From assembly GCF_030053395.1 (NCBI RefSeq), contig NZ_JASGBH010000011.1, forward strand, positions 1-64,000: a stretch of DNA of 64,000 nucleotides, given 5' to 3'. Position 1 is the first letter of the stretch. Each line of letters begins with the position of its first letter. Below are positions 1 through 8,870 of this stretch, piece by piece. Below the pieces are notes generated by a model. That model saw only the letters and a program-made list of their open reading frames with translations. It searched no databases and was not told the DNA's origin. Position numbers and translations under genes: made by a program. The DNA comes from Limnohabitans lacus. Lineage in GTDB: Bacteria > Pseudomonadota > Gammaproteobacteria > Burkholderiales > Burkholderiaceae_C.

Positions 1-70
1 GCCGGAACATGCGTCCTGCCCACAGGTGCCGACGGTGTCGGCGTTGAGACCCTGTCCCCGATCAATTCAG

Positions 71-117
71 GTGGGGGAGTTTGAGGTGGCCATAAGTGGG
101 GGAATTTGGGTGGCCAT
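71..117. repeat. Two imperfect direct repeats, possible IS21-family end remnant
   Basis: Two G-rich copies (71-93 and 96-117) begin GTGGGGGA and end GGTGGCCAT, offset by 25 bp. Arrays of this kind are remembered from ends of IS21-type elements, but no transposase is visible, so this could only be an IS edge cut by the window or a relic. No convincing gene is seen in 1-259; the short open frames there have no recognisable content. Confidence 0.35.
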
Positions 118-259
118 CAGGGATCAGAGTCTTCCTGCAACCATCCAAATTTTCCGGCAAGCACTCACAAGTGAGTGGCTCAATGCATTCTTATCGGGCG
201 TAGCAGCAGTTTCGACAGCAGTGAAAAAATCTTGAGCATCACTTGCGTTTGTTAAAAAT

Positions 260-913
260 TCAGCATTCCGAAGAATTGAACTTTGCGATGGCTTGACGCT
301 GATTGGAAACGTTGAGCTTCCGGTACATGTTCCGGATGTGTGTTTGTATGGTGGAAAGTGATATGCGCATCTGGTCAGCGCAAGCTGCATAGCTGTTTCC
401 GATAGAGAGTAAGCGCAGCAGCTCCAATTCACGCGGCGTCAGATTCGATTTTTTTCTATCAGTTGCCGCTATCGGCGACCCTGCCAGCCGAAATAGATGC
501 CTTGTAAGTGATGAGCAGACTGGGTGTTGACCTTGCATCACTTGAATGATCGAGTCCTGAAGGAAGATCTCGTCTATGCCCTTGGTGAGGTAACCATGCG
601 CACCTGCTCGAATGGCGGATAGAAATTTCCCTTCATCGGTAACGCCGGTGATCACCAGGATTGGCAAGTTGGGAAAGTGTCTACTGGCCGCCGCGATCAG
701 CTCAATACCAGATAGGTCTGGCAGATCGATGTTTATCAGTGCAAGGCTGATGCACGGTCCTTGTTCGCTGAGGGCTGCCAATGCGCTCAATCCGTCTGGC
801 GTAGTGTTGAGCTGCCAAATGCCGTCCAAATTCCTCAGCACGCGTTCAATGGTTGCTCGGAAGAAGGCATCATCATCAATAAGCAAGACTGAATAAGAAT
901 CTGGGTTAGTCAC
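260..913 (-). CDS. LuxR/NarL-family response regulator (orphan)
   Basis: This is a two-domain DNA-binding response regulator of about 217 residues. The N-terminal receiver has the acidic pocket LLIDDD (10-15) and the likely phospho-acceptor Asp63 in NIDLPDLSG. The C-terminal helix-turn-helix is of LuxR/GerE type (LTPRELELLRLL, then STIQTHIRNMYRKL). The reading frame stays open to a GTG at 976, but the extra 21 residues are Lys/Asn-rich and unlike a receiver start. The GTG at 913, just before TNPDSYSVLLIDDD, is therefore preferred. No histidine kinase lies nearby, so partner and targets are unknown. The gene and its upstream DNA are more AT-rich than the genes to the right, which together with the nearby repeat hints at accessory DNA. 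Confidence 0.8.
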   Translation of the reverse strand: MTNPDSYSVLLIDDDAFFRATIERVLRNLDGIWQLNTTPDGLSALAALSEQGPCISLALINIDLPDLSGIELIAAASRHFPNLPILVITGVTDEGKFLSAIRAGAHGYLTKGIDEIFLQDSIIQVMQGQHPVCSSLTRHLFRLAGSPIAATDRKKSNLTPRELELLRLLSIGNSYAACADQMRISLSTIQTHIRNMYRKLNVSNQRQAIAKFNSSEC

Positions 914-1214
914 AAATTTCAGTGAATTATTTTTCTTATATTTATTATTTTTCAAAAGAATGAATTTGAAAATCACATGAAAATGCTACCCTGCAATTTT
1001 CGAAGGAGAAAATTGAAAAAATCGTTAAATTCTATTGCGTGGAAATGCCCTTTTTGCCTTGTAAAAAGGACCTGTCTGGTGGTTGCAAAGCAATGTGAGG
1101 TGCGGAAACTGTTTGCAGAGTGTCGAGCTACTTAATGGACGACCCGTATCTGTAATGCGGCTTCTCGATGACACTGCCAACATAAGAGCAAATGGTGGGG
1201 AAATCCCACCCAGT
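914..1214. other. Intergenic stretch, no gene seen
   Basis: About 300 bp lie between the response-regulator start and the end of the acyl-CoA dehydrogenase gene. The part up to about 1060 is AT-rich and must hold the regulator promoter. No clear hairpin plus T-run was found for the leftward catabolic operon that ends at 1215. Confidence 0.5.
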
Positions 1215-2372
1215 TCAGATGCCCATTTGTTTGGCCGCCAGCTCTTTCATGATCTCTTCGGCGCCGCCGCCAATCATCATCACCTTGACTTCGCGGTAAA
1301 CCCGCTCGCTCACGGTGCCCCGCATGAAGCCCATACCGCCCAGCATTTGCACAGCCGCATCGGCGCAAAACTGCATGGTTTGGGTGGCGTGGTTTTTCAA
1401 GAGACAGACTTGCGCCACCCACTCGGCACCGGTCTGCCCTGCATCGGCTTGCTGCGTCACGGCATCCACCCAGGCTTGGGTGGACGAGATGCGCATTTGC
1501 ATGTCCATGAGTTTGTGGCGGACCACTTGGCGCTCGACCAAGGCCGCGCCAAAGGTCTGCCGTTGGCGTGACCAATCCAATGCTTCGTCAAAGCAAGCCT
1601 GCGAAAAACCCAGGGCCATGGCCGACATGGCCAGGCGCTCGCCGTTGAAGTTGCCCATGATCATCTTGAAGCCTGCGCCTTCGTCGCCTAAGCGGTAACG
1701 CTGCGGCACGCGCACGCCCTCAAAGCGCAGCTGCGCCGTGTCCGAGCTGTGCCAGCCCATTTTGTGCAGTCGCGTGCGCGAGATGCCGGGCGTGTCACCC
1801 GGCACCACGACCATCGAGATGCCGCTCGCGCCCTTGCTGGCTGCATCGGTGCGCACGGCCAGCGTGATCCAGTCGGCACGCAGGCCCGAGGTGATGAAGA
1901 CCTTTTCGCCATCGATCACATAGTCGGCGCCGTCGGCACGCGCCGTCGTGCGCAAGCTGGCCACGTCCGAGCCGCCTCCCGGTTCGGTGATGGCCAAGGC
2001 CGCGATGCGCTCACCGCGCAGCACAGGCGGCACCACCTCGGCTTGCAACGCGTCACTGCCATGCGCCATGACGGGCGGCAAGCCGATGTTGTGTGAGAAC
2101 AGGCTGGCCATCACGCCACCGCTGCCGCCGTAGCGCGCCAGTGTTTGTGACAGCAGGTTGCGCGCACGCCAAGGCGCGGGCGTGCCGCCCAGGTGTTCGG
2201 GGTAGCCCAGGCCCAGCAAGCCCAGCTGCGCGGCTTGGGTGTACAGCGAGCGGTCAAATTGACCGGCTTCTTCCCAAGCCGCCACATGGGGCGCGATGGC
2301 CTGCTTGGCAAAACGCTCGACCGTGGTGTGCAGGCTTTGCAGGTCTTCGCTTGTGAAATCAGTGTCGTTCAT
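1215..2372 (-). CDS. Acyl-CoA dehydrogenase (last gene of catabolic operon)
   Basis: This is an FAD-dependent acyl-CoA dehydrogenase of 385 residues, expected to oxidise an acyl-CoA to the 2-enoyl-CoA and pass electrons to ETF. The family signature ITEPGGGSD is at 128-136. The C-terminal motif is IGGGAEEIM rather than the MCAD-type YEGT, so the usual catalytic Glu is absent there. A Glu in GERLA (Glu245) sits where isovaleryl- and long-chain-type enzymes carry their base. The start at 2372 is chosen because its ATG overlaps the TGA of the upstream carboxylase gene (ATGA) and has AGGAGG about 5 bp upstream; an ATG at 2385-2387 is less likely. The substrate is not readable from sequence; context suggests a branched or isoprenoid acyl-CoA. 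Confidence 0.9.
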   Translation of the reverse strand: MNDTDFTSEDLQSLHTTVERFAKQAIAPHVAAWEEAGQFDRSLYTQAAQLGLLGLGYPEHLGGTPAPWRARNLLSQTLARYGGSGGVMASLFSHNIGLPPVMAHGSDALQAEVVPPVLRGERIAALAITEPGGGSDVASLRTTARADGADYVIDGEKVFITSGLRADWITLAVRTDAASKGASGISMVVVPGDTPGISRTRLHKMGWHSSDTAQLRFEGVRVPQRYRLGDEGAGFKMIMGNFNGERLAMSAMALGFSQACFDEALDWSRQRQTFGAALVERQVVRHKLMDMQMRISSTQAWVDAVTQQADAGQTGAEWVAQVCLLKNHATQTMQFCADAAVQMLGGMGFMRGTVSERVYREVKVMMIGGGAEEIMKELAAKQMGI

Positions 2373-4366
2373 GTGGCCTCCTGCCATTGCACCAGCACCT
2401 GTCCGGGGCCCACTTGCTGGCCTGCCGACACCGGCACGCAGTGCACCACGGCGTCGCGTGCTGCGGTCAGGGTGTGTTCGAGCTTCATGGATTCGATGAC
2501 CAGCAGCGCGTCACCTTGTTTGACGCTGTCCCCCTCACGCACATGCAGCGCGATGAGCTTGCCATTGAAGGGCGCCCGCAGCATTGTGGCCGCTTGTGCG
2601 TTGGGGCCGCTGGCCGGGGCGCTGTGGCTTTGGTCGCTCAGCCAGAGCTCGGCGTGGTGTGGGCCTTGCACTTGCACATGCCAACGCTCAGGCGTGCCGC
2701 CTGTGTGGGCTGCTTGCACTTGCCAATGCTCACCGTTCAGGTTGATCCGCAGCGCGTGGTGAACCGAGCCACTTTGGTCTGTGGTGGGGGCATGTTGGAT
2801 CTGTGCTGTGTATGTGTCATCGCCTTGGTGCACCCGCACCTGACCTTGTCCAAGTTCATGCACCGCCGCTTGCCAAATGTTGGCCTGGCCCGCAAAGCCC
2901 AAACGCACCGGACGCGCAAAGGGGCTGGCCATGTGCTGCGCGGGCGGGTGTTGGGCATACAGCACCGCGAGCGCGGCCACGGTCTGTGCATCGGCGCTGG
3001 CATGCAAGCGCTCGCGCACGGTGTCGACCTGCTCGGCCAGGAAAGGAATCAAAGCATCACCGGCGCGGAATATCGGGTGCTGAATACACGCAGCCAAAAA
3101 AGCGCGGTTGGTGGGCAGGCCCAGCACGGCGGTCTGATTCAGGCCCGCGCACAGGCGGTCGATGGCTTCGGCGCGTGTGGGCGCGTGGGCGATCAGTTTG
3201 CCCAGCATCGAATCGTAGTGCGGCGTGACCACGCTGCCCATCTGCAAGGCGTGGTCAAAGCGCAAACCCTCAGGCGCTGCAAAGGCCAACACGGTGCCGG
3301 TTTGTGGCGTGAAGTGTTCGTCTTCGGCGCACAGCCGAACCTCGATGGCGTGGCCTTGACAGCGCACATCGGCTTGCGCCAGCGGCAGCGGCTCGCCACG
3401 TGCGATGCGCAGTTGCCACTCCACCAAGTCGAGCCCGGTGAGCATCTCGGTCACCGGGTGTTCCACCTGCAGCCGTGTGTTCATCTCCATCAAATAAAAA
3501 GGCTTGTCACTTTGCGCTTCGTCCAGCAAAAACTCCACCGTCCCCGCGCCCACATAGCCCGCTGACTGGGCCAGTGCCACGGCGGCCTGCCCGAGCTGCT
3601 CGCGCAGCGCAGCATCCACGGCCGGGCTGGGTGATTCTTCGATGATTTTTTGGTGACGGCGCTGCACCGAGCAATCGCGCTCACCCAGGTGGATGCAGTG
3701 GCCGTGGCTGTCGGCCATGATCTGCACCTCGATGTGACGGGGCCTGAGCAAGGCGCGTTCCACCAACAAGTCGCCGTTGCCAAACCCGGCCAGCGCTTCA
3801 GACCGCGCACTGTGCAGCGCGGGCAGCAGCTGCGCCATGTCGGTCACCAAGCGCATGCCGCGACCGCCGCCCCCGGCCACGGCTTTCACCATCAGCGGCA
3901 GGCCCAGCTGCTTGGCTTGTGCCGTGAAGGTGGCATCGCTTTGGTCCGCACCCAAGTAGCCCGGCAGGCAAGGCACGCCATGCCGCAGGGCCAGCGCTTT
4001 GGCGGCCGACTTACTGCCCAGGGCGCGGATGGCCTCGGGTGGAGGCCCGACCCAGGTCAGGCCTGCGTCGATCACGGCTTGCGCGAACTCGGCGTTCTCG
4101 CTCAGAAAACCATAACCCGGGTGCACCGCATCGGCACCCGTGTCGCGCGCCGCTTTCAGCAGCTTTTCGATGCGCAAATAGGAGTCGGCCGACAGCGTGC
4201 CGCCCAGGGCCACCGCGGTATCGGCTTCGTGCACATGCAGGGCGCCCTGGTCAGCGTCTGAATACACTGCCACCGTTGCAATGCCCATGCGCTGTGCGGT
4301 GCGGATCACGCGGCGGGCAATCTCGCCCCGGTTGGCGATCAGCAGGCGAGAGACCTGGGGGTTCAT
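2369..4366 (-). CDS. Acyl-CoA carboxylase alpha subunit (biotin carboxylase + biotin carrier), AtuF/LiuD-like
   Basis: The 665-residue subunit carries biotin carboxylase and BCCP in one chain, as in methylcrotonyl-, geranyl- and propionyl-CoA carboxylases. The N-terminus LLIANRGEIARRVIRTA starts the biotin carboxylase domain, the glycine-rich ATP loop AVAGGGGRGMRLV follows, and HIEVQIMAD and EMNTRLQVEHPVTEM are typical of the ATP-grasp fold. The C-terminus has the biotinylation motif ESMKLEHT. It charges biotin with bicarbonate and ATP for the beta subunit encoded at 6364-7974. The gene is joined by 4-bp ATGA overlaps to the hydratase before it and the dehydrogenase after it, so translation is probably coupled. 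Placement after a beta-dehydrogenase-hydratase series is the atuCDEF order; substrate assignment is inference. Confidence 0.92.
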   Translation of the reverse strand: MNPQVSRLLIANRGEIARRVIRTAQRMGIATVAVYSDADQGALHVHEADTAVALGGTLSADSYLRIEKLLKAARDTGADAVHPGYGFLSENAEFAQAVIDAGLTWVGPPPEAIRALGSKSAAKALALRHGVPCLPGYLGADQSDATFTAQAKQLGLPLMVKAVAGGGGRGMRLVTDMAQLLPALHSARSEALAGFGNGDLLVERALLRPRHIEVQIMADSHGHCIHLGERDCSVQRRHQKIIEESPSPAVDAALREQLGQAAVALAQSAGYVGAGTVEFLLDEAQSDKPFYLMEMNTRLQVEHPVTEMLTGLDLVEWQLRIARGEPLPLAQADVRCQGHAIEVRLCAEDEHFTPQTGTVLAFAAPEGLRFDHALQMGSVVTPHYDSMLGKLIAHAPTRAEAIDRLCAGLNQTAVLGLPTNRAFLAACIQHPIFRAGDALIPFLAEQVDTVRERLHASADAQTVAALAVLYAQHPPAQHMASPFARPVRLGFAGQANIWQAAVHELGQGQVRVHQGDDTYTAQIQHAPTTDQSGSVHHALRINLNGEHWQVQAAHTGGTPERWHVQVQGPHHAELWLSDQSHSAPASGPNAQAATMLRAPFNGKLIALHVREGDSVKQGDALLVIESMKLEHTLTAARDAVVHCVPVSAGQQVGPGQVLVQWQEAT

Positions 4367-5169
4367 GCCTTTTCCTTGTCAGAAAGTGTCCAGGGTGCAG
4401 GCTGCCTGCGCGCAAACGCGGCCAGGCCCTGCGCGGCCTCGGCGCTGCGCAGGCCTTGGGCAAACGCTTGGGCTGCGGCATCGCGCAGGTCGGGTACAGG
4501 GCCACGCAGTTGCCGAAGCAGTTGTTTGGTGCTGGCCACCGCGCCGGGTGCTGCGCGCATCAGGCGCGTGAGTGTTTTTCCCCACGCAGCATCGTTTTCC
4601 TCATCGATGACCTCGTTCACCAAGCCCACTTGCATCGCTTGCGCGGCGCTGTAGCTCAGGCCTTGCAGCAAGCATTGCCGCGCCGCGCTCTCGCCCAAGC
4701 GCTGCCACACAAAAGGCGCAATCTGCGCTGGTGGCAAGCCCAGTGTGACCTCGGGCGTGCCCAGCACCGAACGGGCTGTGGCCACCACATGGTCGGCGCA
4801 GCACACCAAACCAAAACCGCCGCCCATGGCCGCACCATCGACCCGGCACACCAACAGTTGGGGCATGGCGCACAGCGCGTGCAGCAGGTCCCCAAAGCGG
4901 CGGTTCATGGCCAGCAGCGGGTCGGTTTGCCCGTCTTGCAAGGGCTGGCCAATCAGGCTGGCAAAGCCGCCCAAACTGCCGCCCGCACAAAAGGCCCCGC
5001 CGGCACCGGTCAGCACCACAATCCGCAGCGAGGCGTCTTGTGCGGCCCGCGCACAGGCTTGGATCAAGCCGTCCACCACCGCATCGCTCAAGGCGTTGCG
5101 CGTGGCCGGGTCGTTCATCGTCCAGGTCTCGACAGCGCCCTGGCGCTCGATCAATAAAGTGCTGCTCAT
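4363..5169 (-). CDS. Enoyl-CoA hydratase/isomerase family protein (AtuE/LiuC-like)
   Basis: This crotonase-fold protein of 268 residues has the oxyanion-hole segment GAGGAFCAGGSLGGF and the second signature RVDGAAMGGGFGLVCCADHV. It is expected to add water to a 2-enoyl-CoA. In the operon it would hydrate the product of the carboxylase (methylglutaconyl-CoA or isohexenylglutaconyl-CoA). The frame is open further upstream, but the ATG at 5169 overlaps the TGA of the preceding dehydrogenase (ATGA) and gives the normal family length. Its own stop overlaps the carboxylase alpha start in the same way. Confidence 0.9.
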   Translation of the reverse strand: MSSTLLIERQGAVETWTMNDPATRNALSDAVVDGLIQACARAAQDASLRIVVLTGAGGAFCAGGSLGGFASLIGQPLQDGQTDPLLAMNRRFGDLLHALCAMPQLLVCRVDGAAMGGGFGLVCCADHVVATARSVLGTPEVTLGLPPAQIAPFVWQRLGESAARQCLLQGLSYSAAQAMQVGLVNEVIDEENDAAWGKTLTRLMRAAPGAVASTKQLLRQLRGPVPDLRDAAAQAFAQGLRSAEAAQGLAAFARRQPAPWTLSDKEKA

Positions 5170-6338
5170 TTTTGGGGCCGCTTGGCAATGCCCATCATCT
5201 TGGACAAGATGCCCAGCATGACTTCGTCCGCGCCGCCACCGATCGAGGCCAAGCGGCCATCGCGGTACATGCGCGAGACCTTGTTCTCCCAAGTGAAGCC
5301 CATGCCGCCCCAAAACTGCAGGCAGGTGTCGGGCACGGTGCGGTTCAGTCGTCCGGCTTTGAGTTTGGCCATGGTCGCCCATTCGGTCACGTCTTCGCCA
5401 GCGATGTAATGCTCGCAGGCCTGGTAGGTCAGGGCACGCAGGCATTCCACCTCGGCTTTGAGTTCGGCCAGCTTGAACTGCACCCACTGCTGGTCGGCCA
5501 GCGTGCTGCCAAACAACTTGCGCTCTTGCGCCCACTCCACCGTCCACTGGATGCAGTTGGTCAGTGACTGCAGCGTGCTGGCCGCGCACCACAGGCGCTC
5601 TTCTTGGAACTGCTGCATCTGGTAGATGAAGCCTTGGCCTTCAGCGCCGATGCGGTAGCGCTGCGGCACCCGCACTTCGTCGAAATAAATCAGGCCGGTG
5701 TCGCTGCTGTTCATGCCGATTTTTTTGATCTTCTTGCCCACCTCGATGCCGGGCAGCAGCTTGCCGTTTTCGCGCATGGGCACCATGACCAGGCTCTTGT
5801 TTTTGTGGATCGCCCCCTCGCCGGTGTTGACCAGCATGCACATCCAATCGGCCTGCAGGCTGTTGGTGATCCACATTTTTTGACCGCTGATCACGTAGTC
5901 GTCACCGTCCTTGCGCGCCACGGTTTTGATGCCTGCCACATCGCTGCCCGCGCCGGGCTCGCTCACGCCAATGCAGCCCACCATGTCGCCTGCAATGGCT
6001 GGGGCCAAAAATTGCGCGCGCAATTCGTCGCTGCCAAAGCGTGCCAAGGCGGGTGTGGCCATGTCGGTCTGCACGCCAATGGCCATGGGGATGCCGCCAC
6101 AGTCGATGTGCCCCAGCGCCTCGGCCATGGCCATGCTGTAGGAATAGTCCAGGCCCGCGCCGCCATAGGCCTCGGGCTTGGTCAGACCCAAGAGGCCCAA
6201 GTTGCCCATCTTCTTGAAGACCTCATGCGCAGGGAAAATCTCGGCCGCCTCCCACTCGTCCACATGGGGGTTGATCTCGGTCTCGATGAAACGCTTGAGC
6301 GTGTTCTGGATCTCGCGGTGCTCGTGGGTGTATTGCAT
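5166..6338 (-). CDS. Acyl-CoA dehydrogenase, AtuD (citronellyl-CoA dehydrogenase)-like
   Basis: The 390-residue acyl-CoA dehydrogenase has GVSEPGAGSDVAG and the C-terminal motif ASIGGGADEVM. As in the other dehydrogenases of this operon the MCAD-type Glu is replaced, and an ERL segment (EERLW) offers an alternative base. The start MQYTHEHREIQ at 6338 has GGAG upstream (CGGAGACACACC then ATG) and removes a 15-residue unlikely extension. It lies 25 bp after the carboxylase beta gene and overlaps the hydratase. Position between the beta subunit and the hydratase is that of atuD in Pseudomonas, which is the main reason for the specific suggestion; isovaleryl-CoA or another acyl-CoA remains possible. 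Confidence 0.9.
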   Translation of the reverse strand: MQYTHEHREIQNTLKRFIETEINPHVDEWEAAEIFPAHEVFKKMGNLGLLGLTKPEAYGGAGLDYSYSMAMAEALGHIDCGGIPMAIGVQTDMATPALARFGSDELRAQFLAPAIAGDMVGCIGVSEPGAGSDVAGIKTVARKDGDDYVISGQKMWITNSLQADWMCMLVNTGEGAIHKNKSLVMVPMRENGKLLPGIEVGKKIKKIGMNSSDTGLIYFDEVRVPQRYRIGAEGQGFIYQMQQFQEERLWCAASTLQSLTNCIQWTVEWAQERKLFGSTLADQQWVQFKLAELKAEVECLRALTYQACEHYIAGEDVTEWATMAKLKAGRLNRTVPDTCLQFWGGMGFTWENKVSRMYRDGRLASIGGGADEVMLGILSKMMGIAKRPQK

Positions 6339-6363
6339 GGTGTGTCTCCGAGGGGTTGATGTT

Positions 6364-7974
6364 TCACATGCGGGCCACGCCAAAGGGCATGGCGCGGGGC
6401 TGGCGGGCTGCGGCCTCGCTGCAGGTGTCGAGGCAAAAGCTCAGCACGCTGCGGGTGTCACGCGGGTCGATCACGCCGTCGTCCAGCACCAGGCCGCTGG
6501 TGTAGAAAGCGTCGGCTTGCGCTTCAAACAGGGCCACGATTTTGTCGAACTGGGCCTGCATCTTGTCGGGGTCGGGTGTGATGCCTTTGCGGGCCATGCC
6601 CGCCTCGGCCACGATCTGCATGGTGCGTGCGGCTTGCTCGCCGCCCATCACGGCGGTCTTGGCACCCGGCCAGCTGAACAGAAAGCGCGGTGCATAGCCG
6701 CGCCCGCACATGCCGTAGTTGCCCGCGCCAAACGAGGCCCCACACTGGATGGTGATTTGCGGCACGGTTGCACCGGTCACGGCCTGGATCATCTTGGAGC
6801 CGTGTTTGATCATGCCGCCTTGTTCGCTGTCTTTGCCCACCATGTAGCCGGTGGTGTTTTGCAAGTAAACGATGGGGTGGCCCAGCTGGCACATCCACTG
6901 GATGAAGTGTGTGGCCTTGTTGGCACCGGCCACGTCGATCGGCCCGTTGTTGCTGATGATACCTACCGCATGCCCGCCGATGCGGGCTTGCGCACACACC
7001 GTGGCCGCGCCAAACAATGGTTTAAATTCCAGAAAATCCGAATCGTCCACCAGCCGCAAGATGACTTCGCGCATGTCGATCGGTTCGCGGTGGTGGGCGG
7101 GCATCAGGCCCAGCAGCTCTTCGGCGTCCAGGCGCGGGGGCTTGCCTTGTCGTTGCGCTGTGCGCGCAGTCCAGTCCCAACGCGCCACCACATCACGAGC
7201 CGTGCCCAGCGCGTGGCGGTCGTCTTCGCACAGGTATTCACCGAGGCCCGACACGCTGGTGTGCATCTCGGCCCCGCCCAGTTCCTCTTCACTGGCCACT
7301 TCACCGGTGGCCGCTTTGAGCAGGGGCGGCCCCGCCAGAAAAGCCCGCGAGCGGCCACGCACCATGATCACTGTGTCAGACAGGCCCGGCATGTAGGCCC
7401 CGCCTGCGGTGCCCGAGCCGTGTTGCACGGTGAGCACTGGCAGGCCTGCTGCCGACAATCGGGCCAGGTTGCGGAACAGGCTGCCGCCCAGCACAAAGCC
7501 TTCGACCTTGTACTGCATCAAATTGGCCCCGGCGCTTTCGACCAGGTGCACAAAAGGGAGTTTGTTTTCCAGGGCCAGCTCTTGCACGCGCAAGATCTTT
7601 TCCAGGCCCCGCGCCTGAATGGCCCCGGCCTCGATGCCCGAGTCGCTGGCCACCACCATGCAGCGCACGCCGTTGATGAAACCGATGCCCGCGATCATGC
7701 CGCCGCCGGGCACCGACTTGGCTGGGTCAGGTGTGTCCTGCATGAAGCCTGCCAGCGCACACAGCGGCAAGAAGGGCGCACCCGGGTCCAGCAGCAAGGC
7801 CACACGCTCACGCGGCAGCAACTGCCCGCGTTTGTCGAACACGGGTTTGGATTGGGCTGAGGCCTGCGCGGCCCGCTCTTGCAAGGCCTGCCACTGCGCC
7901 AAGCGGGCCAGCGCCGCTTCTCGCCGCTGCTGGGCCACAGGGCTGTGCGGGTTCCAGGTGGATTCAAAAGTCAT
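6364..7974 (-). CDS. Acyl-CoA carboxylase beta subunit (carboxyltransferase), AtuC-like
   Basis: The 536-residue carboxyltransferase is of the methylcrotonyl/geranyl-CoA carboxylase type. Recognisable segments are ESAGANLMQYKVEGF, GTAGGAYMPGLSD, EELGGAEMH, NNGPIDVAGANKATHF and the C-terminal GAGNYGMCGRGYAPRF with MGGEQAARTM. In methylcrotonyl-CoA carboxylases the region after the ELGGA motif usually reads like SGVSDH.A; here it is SGLGEYLCEDD. From memory this is closer to geranyl-CoA carboxylase (AtuC), so I lean that way, but an alignment would decide. It receives carboxyl-biotin from the alpha subunit. The ATG at 7974 overlaps the SDR stop (ATGA). Confidence 0.92.
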   Translation of the reverse strand: MTFESTWNPHSPVAQQRREAALARLAQWQALQERAAQASAQSKPVFDKRGQLLPRERVALLLDPGAPFLPLCALAGFMQDTPDPAKSVPGGGMIAGIGFINGVRCMVVASDSGIEAGAIQARGLEKILRVQELALENKLPFVHLVESAGANLMQYKVEGFVLGGSLFRNLARLSAAGLPVLTVQHGSGTAGGAYMPGLSDTVIMVRGRSRAFLAGPPLLKAATGEVASEEELGGAEMHTSVSGLGEYLCEDDRHALGTARDVVARWDWTARTAQRQGKPPRLDAEELLGLMPAHHREPIDMREVILRLVDDSDFLEFKPLFGAATVCAQARIGGHAVGIISNNGPIDVAGANKATHFIQWMCQLGHPIVYLQNTTGYMVGKDSEQGGMIKHGSKMIQAVTGATVPQITIQCGASFGAGNYGMCGRGYAPRFLFSWPGAKTAVMGGEQAARTMQIVAEAGMARKGITPDPDKMQAQFDKIVALFEAQADAFYTSGLVLDDGVIDPRDTRSVLSFCLDTCSEAAARQPRAMPFGVARM

Positions 7975-8870
7975 TGGAAAACCTTGGGTGTGACGGCTCG
8001 GTGAAAGCCGTCAAAGGCTTTGACGGCGTCGCGTGTTTGCACATCGGGCTTGGCCACACCTTGTTGCCAGCCCATCCGCATTTGCGGGCGGGCACCGTCC
8101 ACACGCAGCACGGTGCCGCTGATGAAGCTGGCAGCGGGCGAGAGCAAGAACACAATCGCCGCCGAAGTCTCTGCTTCGGTGCCAAAGCGGCCTTGCGGCA
8201 CCGTGTTGCGCATTTCGCGCAGCATGTCTCCCGCTTCGGGTGGGTAGTGGTCCATGCCGCTGCTGGCGATGTAGCCCGGGGCCACGGCATTCACGCGCAC
8301 GCCCTTTGCGGCCCATTCCAGCGCGGCCGTTTCGGTGAAGCTGACCATGCCCGCCCGCGCGGCGCCGCTGTGGCCCATGCCGGGCATGGAGCCCCACATG
8401 TCGGCCACGATGTTGACCACCGCGCCGCCGTGTGTGTTCATGCTCTGGTTGAAGCATTCCCGCGCCACCAAAAAGCCACCCGTCAAGTTGGTGTCGATGA
8501 CCGCTTGCCAGCCTTTGGCGCTGGTGCTGGCCAGGGGTGAGATGTATTGCCCGCCTGCGTTGTTGACCAAGCCGTGGAGGCGGCCGTGCTGCTGCACGAT
8601 TTGCGCCACCATGGCTTGGACATCGTCTTCGCGCCGGATGTCGCAGCTGTGCCAACTCGCTTGGCCACCGTCGCCAGTGATCTCTTGCGCTGTGGCGGTC
8701 AGTTTGTCGGGGTTGCGGCCCACCAGCACGACGTGTGCGCCCAGGCTGGCCAGCTCGTGTGCGGTGCAGCGGCCAATGCCCGAGCCGCCACCGGTGACCA
8801 CGATCACTTGCCCTGCCAGCAAGCCGGGGGAGAAAACCGATTGGTAAGTGCTTGCAGGCGATGGGCTCAT
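7971..8870 (-). CDS. SDR-family oxidoreductase lacking the usual catalytic Tyr (AtuB/AtuG or dienoyl-CoA reductase-like)
   Basis: This short-chain dehydrogenase/reductase of 299 residues has the Rossmann motif TGGGSGIG at 26-33 and NNAGGQY further on. Where most SDRs have Y-x-x-x-K this protein reads GHSGAARAG, with no Tyr and Arg in place of Lys. A non-tyrosine site recalls 2,4-dienoyl-CoA reductases, so reduction or isomerisation of an unsaturated CoA ester is plausible. The ATG at 8870 overlaps the TetR stop and the stop overlaps the carboxylase beta start. Its position resembles that of atuB. Confidence 0.85.
   Translation of the reverse strand: MSPSPASTYQSVFSPGLLAGQVIVVTGGGSGIGRCTAHELASLGAHVVLVGRNPDKLTATAQEITGDGGQASWHSCDIRREDDVQAMVAQIVQQHGRLHGLVNNAGGQYISPLASTSAKGWQAVIDTNLTGGFLVARECFNQSMNTHGGAVVNIVADMWGSMPGMGHSGAARAGMVSFTETAALEWAAKGVRVNAVAPGYIASSGMDHYPPEAGDMLREMRNTVPQGRFGTEAETSAAIVFLLSPAASFISGTVLRVDGARPQMRMGWQQGVAKPDVQTRDAVKAFDGFHRAVTPKVFQ

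Noticed and set aside
2387-3565. Long rightward open frame opposite the carboxylase alpha gene
   Set aside because: It is a shadow of a GC-rich gene; its translation is low-complexity Arg/His/Gln-rich and has no motif, while the opposite strand encodes a complete carboxylase.
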